Assembly: GCA_045223835.1 (NCBI GenBank) | Contig: JBGUZS010000169.1 | Span: 1 to 50,921 of the forward strand | Length of the DNA stretch: 50,921 bases | From: UBA1774 sp045223835 | GTDB lineage: Bacteria; Bacillota; Clostridia; Oscillospirales; Oscillospiraceae | Direction: 5' to 3' | Shown here: positions 23,166 to 31,413 of the stretch, piece after piece | How positions within the stretch are numbered: the first letter of the stretch is position 1 | Layout: each line of letters begins with the position of its first letter | The notes under the pieces: model-generated | Told to the model about the DNA's origin: nothing | The model's input: the letters and a program-made list of their open reading frames with translations, nothing else | Database searches by the model: none | Program-made: the position numbers and the translations under genes

Positions 23166-24005
23166 TCACTCGGCCACCTGGCCCTGATCGTCGTAGCCGA
23201 TCTCGGCGGCGGTTTCAATGCCGGCCAGCTTCTTGGCTTCCTCGTACCAGGGGCCGTAGAGCCCGGCGGCGAGAGCCTTGGCCAGGATCTCGTTTACCTG
23301 CTTGGTGAGCTCGTCGTTGCCCTTCTTCAGAAGGATAACGTTGTTCTCGGCTTCCTCGGAGACCTCGAACTCAAAGCCGGTGAAGGCCAAGGCGTCATTG
23401 TTGGCCAGAATGGCATCGCCATTGCCCTTGGCCACGGCCAGGGCGTCGATATTGCCGTTCCGCAGGGCTTCCACGGCGGTGCCGATATCGGAGAATTCCT
23501 TGATGGTGACGGTGTCCGGAAGCTGCTCCTTGCAGAGATTCATCTGCAGGGAGGCAGTCTGCGCGCCGACGGTGAGACCGGCAAAGGAATCCGCTGTGGT
23601 GAGCTTGCCGCCGTTTTCCTTCGTGGTGATGATGGCCTGCTCAGTCTCATTCTCTCCGGCATAGTAGTAATCGGAGAGGTTGTAGTTTTCCGCCCGCTCC
23701 GCGGTGACGGAAAAGCCGGAGATGGACATATCCACATTGCCGGTCTGGACGGCGGCCTGGCAGGCGTCGAAGCTCATGGGCTTGATGACCAGGGTGCGGC
23801 CCATCTCCTGGGCGATGTACTTGGCCAGCATCACGTCAAAGCCGATGTACTGATCCTGACCGGTCTTGGAGGTGTCCACAAACTCCATGGGGGCGAAGTC
23901 AGGAGAAATCGCAACGGTCAGGGTGGCGGCCTCCTTCTTGGCGCAGCCGCCGAAGCAGCACGCCACCAGCAGAAGGGCCAGCAGCAGAGCAAAGATCTTC
24001 TTCAT
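23166..24005 (-). CDS. Amino acid ABC transporter substrate-binding lipoprotein
   Basis: This is a 279-aa extracytoplasmic solute-binding protein (family 3). Residues 1-21 are a lipoprotein signal peptide (MKKIFALLLALLLVACC), with possible lipidated cysteines at 16, 17 or 21. The mature part begins with TLTVAISPDFAPMEFVD and has YIGFDVMLAKYIAQEMG and DMSISGFSVTAERA, all typical of polar amino acid receptors. It is the first gene of the operon, with a consensus promoter at 24065-24093. The ligand cannot be assigned; the M20 amidohydrolase in the operon hints at a conjugate or peptide-like substrate. Confidence 0.94.
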   Translation of the reverse strand: MKKIFALLLALLLVACCFGGCAKKEAATLTVAISPDFAPMEFVDTSKTGQDQYIGFDVMLAKYIAQEMGRTLVIKPMSFDACQAAVQTGNVDMSISGFSVTAERAENYNLSDYYYAGENETEQAIITTKENGGKLTTADSFAGLTVGAQTASLQMNLCKEQLPDTVTIKEFSDIGTAVEALRNGNIDALAVAKGNGDAILANNDALAFTGFEFEVSEEAENNVILLKKGNDELTKQVNEILAKALAAGLYGPWYEEAKKLAGIETAAEIGYDDQGQVAE

Positions 24006-24064
24006 TTTTAGTATCCTTCTTCCTTACATGATCGATCTGATCCCGGTTTACCGGGCTGAAACCC

Positions 24065-24093
24065 AGTATAAGCGAATAATTATACAATGTCAA
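24065..24093 (-). promoter_or_regulatory. Consensus sigma-A promoter of the amino-acid transporter operon
   Basis: On the minus strand TTGACA, a 17-bp spacer and TATACT, about 60 bp upstream of the lipoprotein start. An inverted repeat abuts the -35 box. Confidence 0.88.
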
Positions 24094-24116
24094 GAGAAAA
24101 TTATGAATATTTTCTC
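24094..24116. promoter_or_regulatory. Inverted repeat directly upstream of the transporter promoter (possible operator)
   Basis: GAGAAAAT (24094-24101) and ATTTTCTC (24109-24116) are perfect 8-bp arms 7 bp apart. The repeat touches the -35 box of the transporter promoter, an activator-like position. It also lies 18 bp past the SDR stop codon, so it could serve as a weak terminator; no U run follows. Confidence 0.45.
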
Positions 24117-24134
24117 AAAAACATGAATACCTGC

Positions 24135-24914
24135 TCAGCGCGCCAGGGAATACCCGCCGTCGATGGTGAGCACGGCGCCGGTCATGATATCGCTGGCGTC
24201 GGAGGCCAGGTACACCGCCAGCGCACCGATCTCGATGGGCTCCCCGTAACGGCCGTAGGGGATGCGCTCCGTGAGCATTTCCTCCACCTCCTTGGGGGCC
24301 TCGGAGGAGAGATTGGAATGGGTATAGCCGGGGGCGATGGCGTTGACGTTGATATGGTAGGGGCCCCATTCCCAGGCCAGGCACTTGGTGAGCCGGTTCA
24401 GGCCCGCCTTGGCCACGTTGTACGGCGTGAAGGAGGGGATGTTGCACATCTCGCCGCTGTTGGAGGTGACGTTGATCACCTTGCCCTTGCCCTGATCCCG
24501 CATATGCTTTCCCACCAGGTAGCAGAGACGGAAGGCGCCGTTCAGGTCCACGTCGATGCAGCGGAACCACTCGGTCAGATCCTCGGGATAATCCAGAACT
24601 CCGCCCATGGCGGCGACGCCGCCGTTGTTGACCAGGATGTCGATCTCTCCGTAGTCTGCCAGAACCGCATCCACGGAAGCCTTGCAGTTTTCAAAATCGG
24701 TGATGTCCGTACGGTAGAAACGCGCTTTTCCCTCGTACTTGGCCAGCTTCTCCAGCGCCTCGGCCGCGCGCTTCTCGTTCCGGCAGAAGATGGCGATATT
24801 GGCGCCCTTCTGCGCCAGCGCCTCCGAGATGCCGAAGCCGATGCCGGTATCTCCGCCGGTGACGATGGCGGTCCGTCCCTTCAGGCAAAATGCCGTATCC
24901 ATGGAAGTGATCAT
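24135..24914 (-). CDS. SDR family oxidoreductase
   Basis: This 259-aa classical short-chain dehydrogenase/reductase has the cofactor motif TGGDTGIGFG, the structural NNGG, a catalytic Ser in NVTSNSGE and the YNVAK catalytic Tyr-Lys pair. NAIAPGYTHS near residue 190 and DIMTGAVLTIDGGY at the C-terminus are family hallmarks. The family includes gluconate 5-dehydrogenase and 3-oxoacyl reductases; the substrate here is unknown. GGGAG lies 7 nt before the ATG at 24914. It appears to be a single-gene unit with its own promoter. Confidence 0.92.
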   Translation of the reverse strand: MITSMDTAFCLKGRTAIVTGGDTGIGFGISEALAQKGANIAIFCRNEKRAAEALEKLAKYEGKARFYRTDITDFENCKASVDAVLADYGEIDILVNNGGVAAMGGVLDYPEDLTEWFRCIDVDLNGAFRLCYLVGKHMRDQGKGKVINVTSNSGEMCNIPSFTPYNVAKAGLNRLTKCLAWEWGPYHINVNAIAPGYTHSNLSSEAPKEVEEMLTERIPYGRYGEPIEIGALAVYLASDASDIMTGAVLTIDGGYSLAR

Positions 24915-24953
24915 AATCGGTCTCCCTTCATCATGATTTAGATGGTTGAATGA

Positions 24954-24982
24954 ATTTTAACACCCTTTTTCGGAAAAGGCAA
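24954..24982 (-). promoter_or_regulatory. Promoter of the SDR gene
   Basis: On the minus strand TTGCCT, a 17-bp spacer and TAAAAT, about 40 bp upstream of the ATG. Confidence 0.6.
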
Positions 24983-25021
24983 TGCATCAGGAAAAAAGCA
25001 GTAGAAAAAGAGACGGAGATT

Positions 25022-25083
25022 TGCTATAATCGGAGAAGCAACGGTCGTTCCCCGGGTTCCGGTTTTTCGGAACGGTCGGAACG
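25022..25083 (+). promoter_or_regulatory. Extended -10 promoter and structured leader of the molybdenum-subunit gene
   Basis: TGCTATAAT (25022-25030) is an extended -10 element, and no good -35 box is seen. The leader contains a nested hairpin: CGTTCC (25046-25051) pairs with GGAACG (25078-25083), enclosing TTCCG/CGGAA (25057-25061 with 25068-25072). No molybdenum-cofactor riboswitch is recognisable. Confidence 0.5.
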
Positions 25084-25104
25084 AGAATGAAGGAGGTCTG
25101 CGCT

Positions 25105-27471
25105 ATGCCGGATTATGCGGGTGTAAACGGATTGCGTGAGGAGTTTAAAGTCGTCGGAAAGCCCAATCTGCCCGGGGTGCTTTCCTACGCGGTGGCCACC
25201 GGCGTCGCCAAGTTCGGGGCGGACTATGTAAAGCCGGATATGCTCCATGCCAAGTTCCTGCACAGCCCCTATGCCAACGCGAAGATCACGAAGCTGGATA
25301 CGGCCAGAGCCCGGGCGATCCCCGGCGTGGTGGATATCCTCACCTGGGAAGACCCGGATATCGCGAATTTTGTGGGCAATGGGGAGCACTGGGGTTCTCC
25401 CCGCCCCTGGCTGGATAATATCGCGGATATGGAAGGGGCGGAGGTCGGCTGCATCGTGGTCTGCGAGACCGAGGATATCTGCGACGAAGCCCTTCGGGCG
25501 CTGGATATCGAATGGGAAGTCCTTCCCCATGTGGTGAACATCAAAAAGGGCGCGGATCCGGAAGCCTTTGCCATCTTCCCGAACAACGCCACCCCCACCA
25601 CCTTCGGCCGCCGCGGAGGCGGCGGGCCGGAGCTGCCTCCCAAGCAGGGGAACGTCTCCCATGCCGGGCTGGACGAGGGAGACGCGGAAAAGGCCATGGC
25701 GGAGAGCGAGTTCACCCTGGAGTTTGATATGAATATGCCCTCCTATGGCTCCGTGATGCCCAATATTCCCGGCTCCCTGGGCTGGTGGGAGGACGATCCC
25801 TACCACGGCACCGGCCCCAGCCTCCATATCGAAGGGGCGGTGCGCAACCGGGAGCCCATTGCCCGCTCTTACCACATGCCTTTGGAGAAGACGATTCAGG
25901 AAGGCCTGTTCATGGGCGGGCGGTACTGCGACTGGGGCCTGCGCCGCAGCCAGGAGATCACCCCGCTGCTGGCCAAGCGGACCGGGCGTCCCGTGCGCTG
26001 CATGAACACCCGGGAGGAATCCTTTGATTTCCTCATGAACCAGCGTTTCTGCCATGTGAAGATCGGCTTCGACCACACCGGCCTGATTACCGCCATCATC
26101 GACAATTCCCTGGCGGACGGCGGCGTGCGGGGCAGCTCCTCCTTCGGCACCGCCGGAGACCTGACCTACGGCCCCTATACCTCCATCAAGTGCACCAATG
26201 TAAAGCAGCGGATGGATATCGTGGATTCCAACCGGGGCATGATGTACGTATCCGGCCAGCACTGCCCCTTCAACTGGGACATCATCAGCATGGCGGAGTA
26301 TCTTGTGGCGGAAAAGCTGGGCATGGATCCCATCGACGTTGCCCGGGTCAATCTGCACGGCCCAAAGGAGAAGGATGACAGCGACCCCGTGCCCTCCTTC
26401 GAAGCCTGCATCGAGGAAGGCCGGAAATTCATGAACTGGACCTGGCATAAGGACGGGGCGAAGCGTCTTCCGGACGGGCGGCTCCACGGAGCCAGCTTCC
26501 GGTATCAGCAGTGCCCCCGGCACTCCGGCATGAATTATTCCGTCAAGCTGGAGCTGCGGGATGGCGTGGTGCATTTTCCCACCCAGGGCCCCCATGTGGG
26601 CATCTACGGCGTGGAGTGCAACGCCATGGTGGCGGCGGAGGAGCTGGGCCTGAAGTATGAAGATATTGCGGTGGATTTCGATTATCGCGAGGCCTTCACC
26701 CCCCAGGGCGGCGGATCCGACGGCGTGACCGCCTCTTCCTGGGTCACCAAGGAATGCGCCAACATGCTGAAGAAGCAGATCCTGGAATCCGCCGTCCAGC
26801 AGGCGGATAATCCGCCTCCTCCCAGCATGTTCGATTTCGGCAGACCGAAAAAGGAGAATCCCCTGAAGGGACATAAGCCCGAAGAGCTGGATATCGTGGA
26901 CGGTCTGGTCTGCCTGAAAGAGGACCACAGCGTCGGTCTGCCCCTGAAGGAGGCTACCAGCGAAAACCTGTTCGCCACCTATACCGGAAAGCCGCCCCTG
27001 TCCGTATGGAGCGTCGGCCCCGGAGCCAGGCAGATGGACGCCATGAACACGGCTTACTGCGAAGTGGCGGTGGACGAGGAGACCGGCGAAGTGGAGATCC
27101 TCCGCTTCGGCGTGGTGGCGGACCCGGGGAAGGTCATCCGCCTCACCTCCCTGGAGAGCCAGGTGGACCAGGTCATGTACATGAGCCAGGGCTGCCAGCT
27201 CCTTGAGGACTTCATCTATGATGAGCATACCGGCGTTCGTCTGAACACCAACATGATCGATTATCATAAGCCCACCATGGCGGATATTCCTCCGGTGGAC
27301 AAAACCTTCCTGGAGACCCGTGCCAGCAACGGCGCCTACGGCGGCAGCGGCATCAGCCACAGTCTGGCCAACACCCACCTGGTGATCATGGCCATCCACA
27401 ACGCCATTGGCGTATGGGTAGATCCTCCCGCGACCCCGGATAAGGTCCTCCAGGCTTTGGGAAAAGGCTGA
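25105..27471 (+). CDS. Xanthine dehydrogenase family molybdopterin-binding subunit, standalone and divergent
   Basis: This 788-aa protein is the size of the Mo-binding large subunit of CoxL/XdhA-type hydroxylases. The N-terminal a/b-hammerhead domain has YVKPDMLHAKFLHSPYANAK and GVVDILTWEDPD. The Mo-binding region includes LLAKRTGRPVRCMNTREESF. The usual GGGFG motif upstream of it instead reads FMGGRYCDWGLRRS. Near the C-terminus the segment that normally holds the catalytic Glu (GVGEP-like) reads GGSGISHS, with His about residue 752. No FAD (CoxM) or 2Fe-2S (CoxS) subunit gene is adjacent. I chose the ATG at 25105, 8 nt after AAGGAGG. Either the partners are elsewhere or the chemistry differs from classical hydroxylation. 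Confidence 0.85.
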   Translation: MPDYAGVNGLREEFKVVGKPNLPGVLSYAVATGVAKFGADYVKPDMLHAKFLHSPYANAKITKLDTARARAIPGVVDILTWEDPDIANFVGNGEHWGSPRPWLDNIADMEGAEVGCIVVCETEDICDEALRALDIEWEVLPHVVNIKKGADPEAFAIFPNNATPTTFGRRGGGGPELPPKQGNVSHAGLDEGDAEKAMAESEFTLEFDMNMPSYGSVMPNIPGSLGWWEDDPYHGTGPSLHIEGAVRNREPIARSYHMPLEKTIQEGLFMGGRYCDWGLRRSQEITPLLAKRTGRPVRCMNTREESFDFLMNQRFCHVKIGFDHTGLITAIIDNSLADGGVRGSSSFGTAGDLTYGPYTSIKCTNVKQRMDIVDSNRGMMYVSGQHCPFNWDIISMAEYLVAEKLGMDPIDVARVNLHGPKEKDDSDPVPSFEACIEEGRKFMNWTWHKDGAKRLPDGRLHGASFRYQQCPRHSGMNYSVKLELRDGVVHFPTQGPHVGIYGVECNAMVAAEELGLKYEDIAVDFDYREAFTPQGGGSDGVTASSWVTKECANMLKKQILESAVQQADNPPPPSMFDFGRPKKENPLKGHKPEELDIVDGLVCLKEDHSVGLPLKEATSENLFATYTGKPPLSVWSVGPGARQMDAMNTAYCEVAVDEETGEVEILRFGVVADPGKVIRLTSLESQVDQVMYMSQGCQLLEDFIYDEHTGVRLNTNMIDYHKPTMADIPPVDKTFLETRASNGAYGGSGISHSLANTHLVIMAIHNAIGVWVDPPATPDKVLQALGKG

Positions 27472-27497
27472 TCAGCCCTTAAAGAGACAGAACGATA

Positions 27498-27528
27498 CCG
27501 GGGCGCGGCTCAGGAAGCCGCGCCCCGG
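27498..27528 (+). terminator. Strong GC hairpin after the molybdenum-subunit gene
   Basis: A 12-bp perfect stem (27498-27509 with 27517-27528) with a 7-nt loop lies 27 bp past the stop codon. No U run follows, so it may be a weak terminator or a 3'-end stabiliser. The MATE gene downstream has no obvious promoter of its own. Confidence 0.5.
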
Positions 27529-27583
27529 GGTATATCCCCCGCCGATTTCCGCCGCAAGGCGTTCCTGTCAGGAGTGTGTGTCC

Positions 27584-28981
27584 ATGAAAGCTTACGCCCA
27601 GCTCCCGCCGGATCGGGATCCCAAATACCTGGGCCTGTTCACCCGGGACAAGACCTTTTACCGGACCTTCTTCCCCCTGCTGCTGGTCATCGCGCTGCAG
27701 CAGCTGGCCGCCCTGACGGTGAACCTGGTGGACAACCTCATGCTCGGCACCTACTCCGAGCTGGCTCTCTCCGGGGCCACGCTGGTCAACCAGCTCCAGT
27801 TCGTCCTGCAGCAGATCGCCGCCGGGATCGGTATGGGCATCGTGGTGCTGGCCTCCCAGTATTGGGGACAGCTGCGCACGGGGCCGATCAAAAAGATCAT
27901 CTCCATCGGCATGAAATTCGGCATTGCGGCCGGGCTCGTTTTCTTCCTGCTTTCCACCTTCATCCCCAGGAGCCTGCTCTCCCTGTTTACCCGGGAGGAA
28001 GCGGTGATCGAAGAAGGACTTCGGTATTTGCGCATCATGCGCTGGACATACCTGCTCTTCTCCGTGTCCAATACCCTGATGTACGCGCTGCAGAGCGTGG
28101 AGACCGCCATAATCGGCACGGTCATGTCCCTCAGCACCATCGCGATCAATGCCTGCCTCAATTACTGCCTGATCTACGGAAATCTGGGCGCCCCGGAGCT
28201 GGGGGTCACGGGAGCGGCGCTGGCGACGCTGACCAGCCGCACGGTGGAGCTGCTGATTATCCTGATCTATACCCTGTATATGGACAAAAAGCTGCGGATG
28301 AAGCTTCGGGAGATCTTCTCCCTGGACGGGACCTATCTCCGGGATTACGTCAAGGTTGCCGCGCCGGTCATTATCAGCGGTCTGCTCTGGGGCGTCGCCC
28401 AGGCGGCCCAGACCGCGGTCCTGGGCCATATCAGCGCCCAGGTCATCGCCGCCAACAGCATCGCGGTCACCATCTCCCAGGTCTTCGCCGTATTCGGCAT
28501 GGCCTGCGCCAACGTGGCCTCTGTGGTCACCGGGAAGACCGTGGGGGAGGGGCGGCTGGATATGGTCCGCTCCTATGCAAAAACCATGCAGGGGATCTTC
28601 CTGACCCTGGGGGTGCTCCTGGGCGGCCTGCTGTTCCTGTGCATGAGACCTATCGTGGCCGTTTACCGGATCTCGCCGGAAACACGGGCCCTATCCTTGC
28701 AGTTCTTGACAATACTCAGCGTGACGACCGCCGGTTCCTGCTACGAATACCCGGTGGAGGGCGGGATCATCGGAGGCGGAGGGAGCACGAAGTACGCCGC
28801 CATCACCGATAATCTGTTTATGTGGCTGTTCACCATTCCCTCCGCCGTGCTCAGCGCCTTCGTCTTTCACTTTCCCCCAGCGGTCACCTATTGCTGCCTG
28901 AAGGCGGACCAGCTGCTGAAGTGCATCCCCAACGGGATCGTCTGCAACCGCTTCCGCTGGGTGAAGATCCTCACCCGCTGA
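27584..28981 (+). CDS. MATE family efflux transporter
   Basis: This 465-aa polytopic protein has twelve predicted helices. Two homologous halves are visible, each with the MATE pattern: QQLAALTVNLVDNLMLGTYS with GATLVNQLQFV in the first, and VAQAAQTAVLGHIS with VIAANSIAVTISQVF in the second. Members export cationic drugs or metabolites using Na+ or H+ gradients. The ATG at 27584 lies 9 nt after GGAG; a GTG at 27578 is too close. The C-terminal 90 residues are unusually rich in Gly and Cys for the family. Substrate unknown. Confidence 0.92.
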   Translation: MKAYAQLPPDRDPKYLGLFTRDKTFYRTFFPLLLVIALQQLAALTVNLVDNLMLGTYSELALSGATLVNQLQFVLQQIAAGIGMGIVVLASQYWGQLRTGPIKKIISIGMKFGIAAGLVFFLLSTFIPRSLLSLFTREEAVIEEGLRYLRIMRWTYLLFSVSNTLMYALQSVETAIIGTVMSLSTIAINACLNYCLIYGNLGAPELGVTGAALATLTSRTVELLIILIYTLYMDKKLRMKLREIFSLDGTYLRDYVKVAAPVIISGLLWGVAQAAQTAVLGHISAQVIAANSIAVTISQVFAVFGMACANVASVVTGKTVGEGRLDMVRSYAKTMQGIFLTLGVLLGGLLFLCMRPIVAVYRISPETRALSLQFLTILSVTTAGSCYEYPVEGGIIGGGGSTKYAAITDNLFMWLFTIPSAVLSAFVFHFPPAVTYCCLKADQLLKCIPNGIVCNRFRWVKILTR

Positions 28982-29000
28982 GTCCGGGAGCAAGCGGGGA

Positions 29001-29031
29001 GAAAAGAAAAGGGCTGCGAGGCGGAAGCCCT
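29001..29031 (-). terminator. Rho-independent terminator after the acetyltransferase gene
   Basis: AGGGCT (29026-29031 on the minus strand) pairs with AGCCCT (29010-29015) across a 10-nt loop, followed by TTTCTTTTC. It lies in the 71-bp gap between the convergent MATE and acetyltransferase genes. Confidence 0.65.
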
Positions 29032-29052
29032 GCTGCCCTTCGAAACGCCCGT

Positions 29053-29637
29053 TCAGAACTCTGCGTCCTCCCGGAAGCCCAGGTCGGAGACCGCGCGGAT
29101 GGGTTTTGGAGCCGGAGCATGTTCCCCCAGGACCTTGTCCATCCAGACCATATGATACCAGCGGCCGAACTTGCTGCCGATGCTGGGGAAGCGGGCGATC
29201 TCCCGGAAGCCCAGCGCAGCGTGAAACCGTACGCTGTCCAAGGTCAGATATTCGTCCTCCGGCTCCGGGACCGCGATGCTGGCCAGCATATCCAGGATCC
29301 CCTGAGCCCGGAGCAGCTCCTCCAGCACGGCATAGAGCCGTTTGCCCAGCCCCCGCCGATGCTGATCCCTGCGGATATAAATGGAGGTCTCCGCGGCCCA
29401 GTCGTACGCGGCGCGGCCCTTGAAGGGAGAAGCGTAGCAATAGCCCAGCAGCTGCCCATCCTCCTCCGCCGCCAGATAGGGATAACGCTGCCGGATCCCT
29501 TCGATCCGCCGGCGGAATTCCTCCGGAGACGGAGGTTCATATTCAAAGGTGATGGCTGTCTGCCGGACATAGGGGGCATAGATCTCCGCCAGGGCCTCCG
29601 CATCCTCGGGCCGGACAAAGCGAATGCGCGCCGCCAT
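29053..29637 (-). CDS. GNAT N-acetyltransferase, phosphinothricin acetyltransferase (PAT)-like
   Basis: This 194-aa protein has the GNAT fold. Residues IRFVRPEDAEALAEIYAPYV and TAITFEYEPP at the N-terminus are typical of the PAT/Pat group. The acetyl-CoA site is seen in SIYIRRDQHRRGLGKRLYA, and FHAALGFREIARFPSIGSKF near the C-terminus is the substrate-side motif. Members acetylate small amines such as phosphinothricin, methionine sulfoximine or other amino acids. About 20 C-terminal residues extend beyond the usual domain. A GGGAGGAAGGGAG ribosome binding site and its own promoter precede it. Confidence 0.9.
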   Translation of the reverse strand: MAARIRFVRPEDAEALAEIYAPYVRQTAITFEYEPPSPEEFRRRIEGIRQRYPYLAAEEDGQLLGYCYASPFKGRAAYDWAAETSIYIRRDQHRRGLGKRLYAVLEELLRAQGILDMLASIAVPEPEDEYLTLDSVRFHAALGFREIARFPSIGSKFGRWYHMVWMDKVLGEHAPAPKPIRAVSDLGFREDAEF

Positions 29638-29672
29638 AATGGAACAACTCCCTTCCTCCCGGAATGCTCTGC

Positions 29673-29701
29673 ATTATACGTTTTCCGACGGGAGAATGCA
29701 A
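29673..29701 (-). promoter_or_regulatory. Sigma-A promoter of the PAT-like acetyltransferase gene
   Basis: On the minus strand TTGCAT, a 17-bp spacer and TATAAT. It is back-to-back with the cobT promoter, the two -35 boxes being about 25 bp apart. Confidence 0.75.
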
Positions 29702-29726
29702 TCCCCGAAGCGGCAATTTCCTTCGG

Positions 29727-29756
29727 TTGCAGAAGCAGGGAAAACTGTTATATAAT
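29727..29756 (+). promoter_or_regulatory. Promoter of the cobT-cobU-cobS-cobC-gluQ operon
   Basis: TTGCAG (29727-29732), an 18-bp spacer and TATAAT (29751-29756), about 30 bp before the ATG. The leader is too short to hold a cobalamin riboswitch. Confidence 0.7.
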
Positions 29757-29785
29757 AAGCCAGACAGACCAAGGAGGACCTGGTT

Positions 29786-30877
29786 ATGGAAGAAAAGCTG
29801 AAGGCGCTGCTGAGCGCCATTGCGCCTCTGGACGACCGGGCGATGGAAAAGGCCCGGGAACGTCAGGCGGAGCTGGCGAAACCGCCCGGCAGCCTGGGCA
29901 GACTGGAGGATATCTCCATCCGCCTTTCGGGGATCACCGGGCAGCTGCATAATACGGTGGAAAAGCGGAGGATCATCGTCCTCTGCGCGGATAACGGCGT
30001 GGCGGAGGAGGGAGTCGCTTCCGCGCCCCAGACCGTCACCGCCGCTCAGGCGGTGAATATGACCCGGCGGCTCACCGGCATGTCTACCTTAGCCAAGCAT
30101 TTCGGGGATGACGTTCAGGTGGTGGATATGGGCATCGCCTGTCCCTATACCTGCCCCGGGATCCTGGATCGAAGCCTGGGAAAGGGGACAAGGAACCTGT
30201 ATCGCGAGCCGGCCATGACCAGGACGCAGGCCATCCAGGCCATCCTCACCGGAGCGGAGCTGGCGGGCCAGGCCAAGGCGGAGGGGATCCGAGTGATCGG
30301 CGTGGGAGAGATGGGGATCGGCAATACCACCACCTCCGCCGCCGTCCTGGCCGCCCTCACCGGCCTCGCCGTGGAGCAGGTCACCGGCCGGGGCGGCGGG
30401 ATCACAGACGAGAGCTTCCGGAAGAAAAAGCAGGTCATCGCCCATGCGCTGGAGCTCCAAAGGCCGGATCGGAATGACCCGGTGGATGTGCTGAGCAAGG
30501 TGGGGGGCTTCGACCTGGCCGCCATGTGCGGGGTATTCCTGGGCGCCGCGGCGAATCGGCTTCCCGTGGTGGCGGACGGCTTTATCTCCATTGTGGCGGC
30601 GCTGTGCGCGGGGCGGCTCTGCCCCCGGGCGGCGGAGTATATCTTCCCCAGCCATGCCTCCTACGAGATCGGCTATATGCAGGCGGCGAAGGAGCTGGGA
30701 CTGGAGCCCTGGCTGCTGCTGAACATGCGGCTGGGGGAGGGGAGCGGCTGTCCTCTCGCCTTCCAGGTGATGGACGCCGCCTGCGCCATCATGAACGAGA
30801 TGGCCACCTTTGCGGAGGCCAGCATCAACGATGATTACCTGGAGGAGATCCGGGCGGGGGAGAGCTTTAAGGTATGA
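29786..30877 (+). CDS. cobT: Nicotinate-nucleotide-dimethylbenzimidazole phosphoribosyltransferase
   Basis: This 363-aa enzyme activates the lower-ligand base of cobalamin by moving phosphoribose from nicotinate mononucleotide to dimethylbenzimidazole or another base, forming alpha-ribazole phosphate. Family landmarks are KPPGSLGRLEDIS near residue 32, GVGEMGIGNTTTSAA near 172, and the C-terminal LGLEPWLLLNMRLGEGSG that carries the catalytic Glu. Length matches the family. AAGGAGG lies 8 nt before the ATG. It heads an operon of nucleotide-loop assembly genes and overlaps cobU by 4 bp. Confidence 0.96.
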   Translation: MEEKLKALLSAIAPLDDRAMEKARERQAELAKPPGSLGRLEDISIRLSGITGQLHNTVEKRRIIVLCADNGVAEEGVASAPQTVTAAQAVNMTRRLTGMSTLAKHFGDDVQVVDMGIACPYTCPGILDRSLGKGTRNLYREPAMTRTQAIQAILTGAELAGQAKAEGIRVIGVGEMGIGNTTTSAAVLAALTGLAVEQVTGRGGGITDESFRKKKQVIAHALELQRPDRNDPVDVLSKVGGFDLAAMCGVFLGAAANRLPVVADGFISIVAALCAGRLCPRAAEYIFPSHASYEIGYMQAAKELGLEPWLLLNMRLGEGSGCPLAFQVMDAACAIMNEMATFAEASINDDYLEEIRAGESFKV

Positions 30878-31413
30878 CGATCTTTCTTTCCGGCGGGTGC
30901 AAGAACGGCAAATCCACCCTGGCCCAGCATGCCGCCAAAAAGCTGGCGGGGGACGGCCCCCTGTACTACATCGCCACCATGATCCCCCATGACGAGGAGG
31001 ACCGGGCCCGCATCCGCCGCCACCTGGCTGAGCGGGAGGGCTGGGGCTTCGAGACCCTGGAGCTGGGAAGCCATATCTCCTCCTGCCTGGAGACGACCGG
31101 AGGCCGCGGGAGCTACCTGCTGGACAGCGTTACCGCCCTACTGGCGAATGAGATGTTCGGCGCGGACGGCAGCTTTGATCCCACCTCTCCGGCCCGGGTG
31201 GCGGAGGATCTGAAAAACTTTGCCCGCTATGCGGAGAACGCGGTTTTCGTCAGCGACTTCCTCTATGCAGACGCCGGTCGCTACGATGAATGGACGGAGG
31301 CCTATCGCCGAGGGCTCGCCTATGTAGACCGGGCGCTGGCCCATGCCTGCGACACGGTGGCGGAGATCGTTTCCGGCTCGCGGAACCTGTTCAAGGGGGA
31401 GCTGCCGGTATGA
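30874..31413 (+). CDS. cobU: Adenosylcobinamide kinase/adenosylcobinamide-phosphate guanylyltransferase
   Basis: This 179-aa enzyme phosphorylates adenosylcobinamide and then attaches GMP. The P-loop is SGGCKNGKST. YIATMIPHDEEDRARIRRHL contains the His that carries GMP in characterised CobU, followed by GWGFETLE and LLDSVTALLANEMF. The C-terminal part aligns with the family by eye. It is fused by ATGA overlaps to cobT before it and cobS after it, so the three are co-translated. This is the full-length CobU of the operon; a shorter homologue lies at 32176. Confidence 0.92.
   Translation: MTIFLSGGCKNGKSTLAQHAAKKLAGDGPLYYIATMIPHDEEDRARIRRHLAEREGWGFETLELGSHISSCLETTGGRGSYLLDSVTALLANEMFGADGSFDPTSPARVAEDLKNFARYAENAVFVSDFLYADAGRYDEWTEAYRRGLAYVDRALAHACDTVAEIVSGSRNLFKGELPV

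Noticed and set aside
25024..27399. A 2.4-kb open frame on the minus strand opposite the molybdenum-subunit gene
   Set aside because: The plus strand encodes a clear family member with a good ribosome binding site. The antisense frame arises from high GC codon bias and has low-complexity His/Gly/Ala content.
29702..29785. Cobalamin riboswitch before cobT
   Set aside because: Only about 24 nt lie between the predicted transcription start and the ATG, and no B12-box-like sequence is seen.
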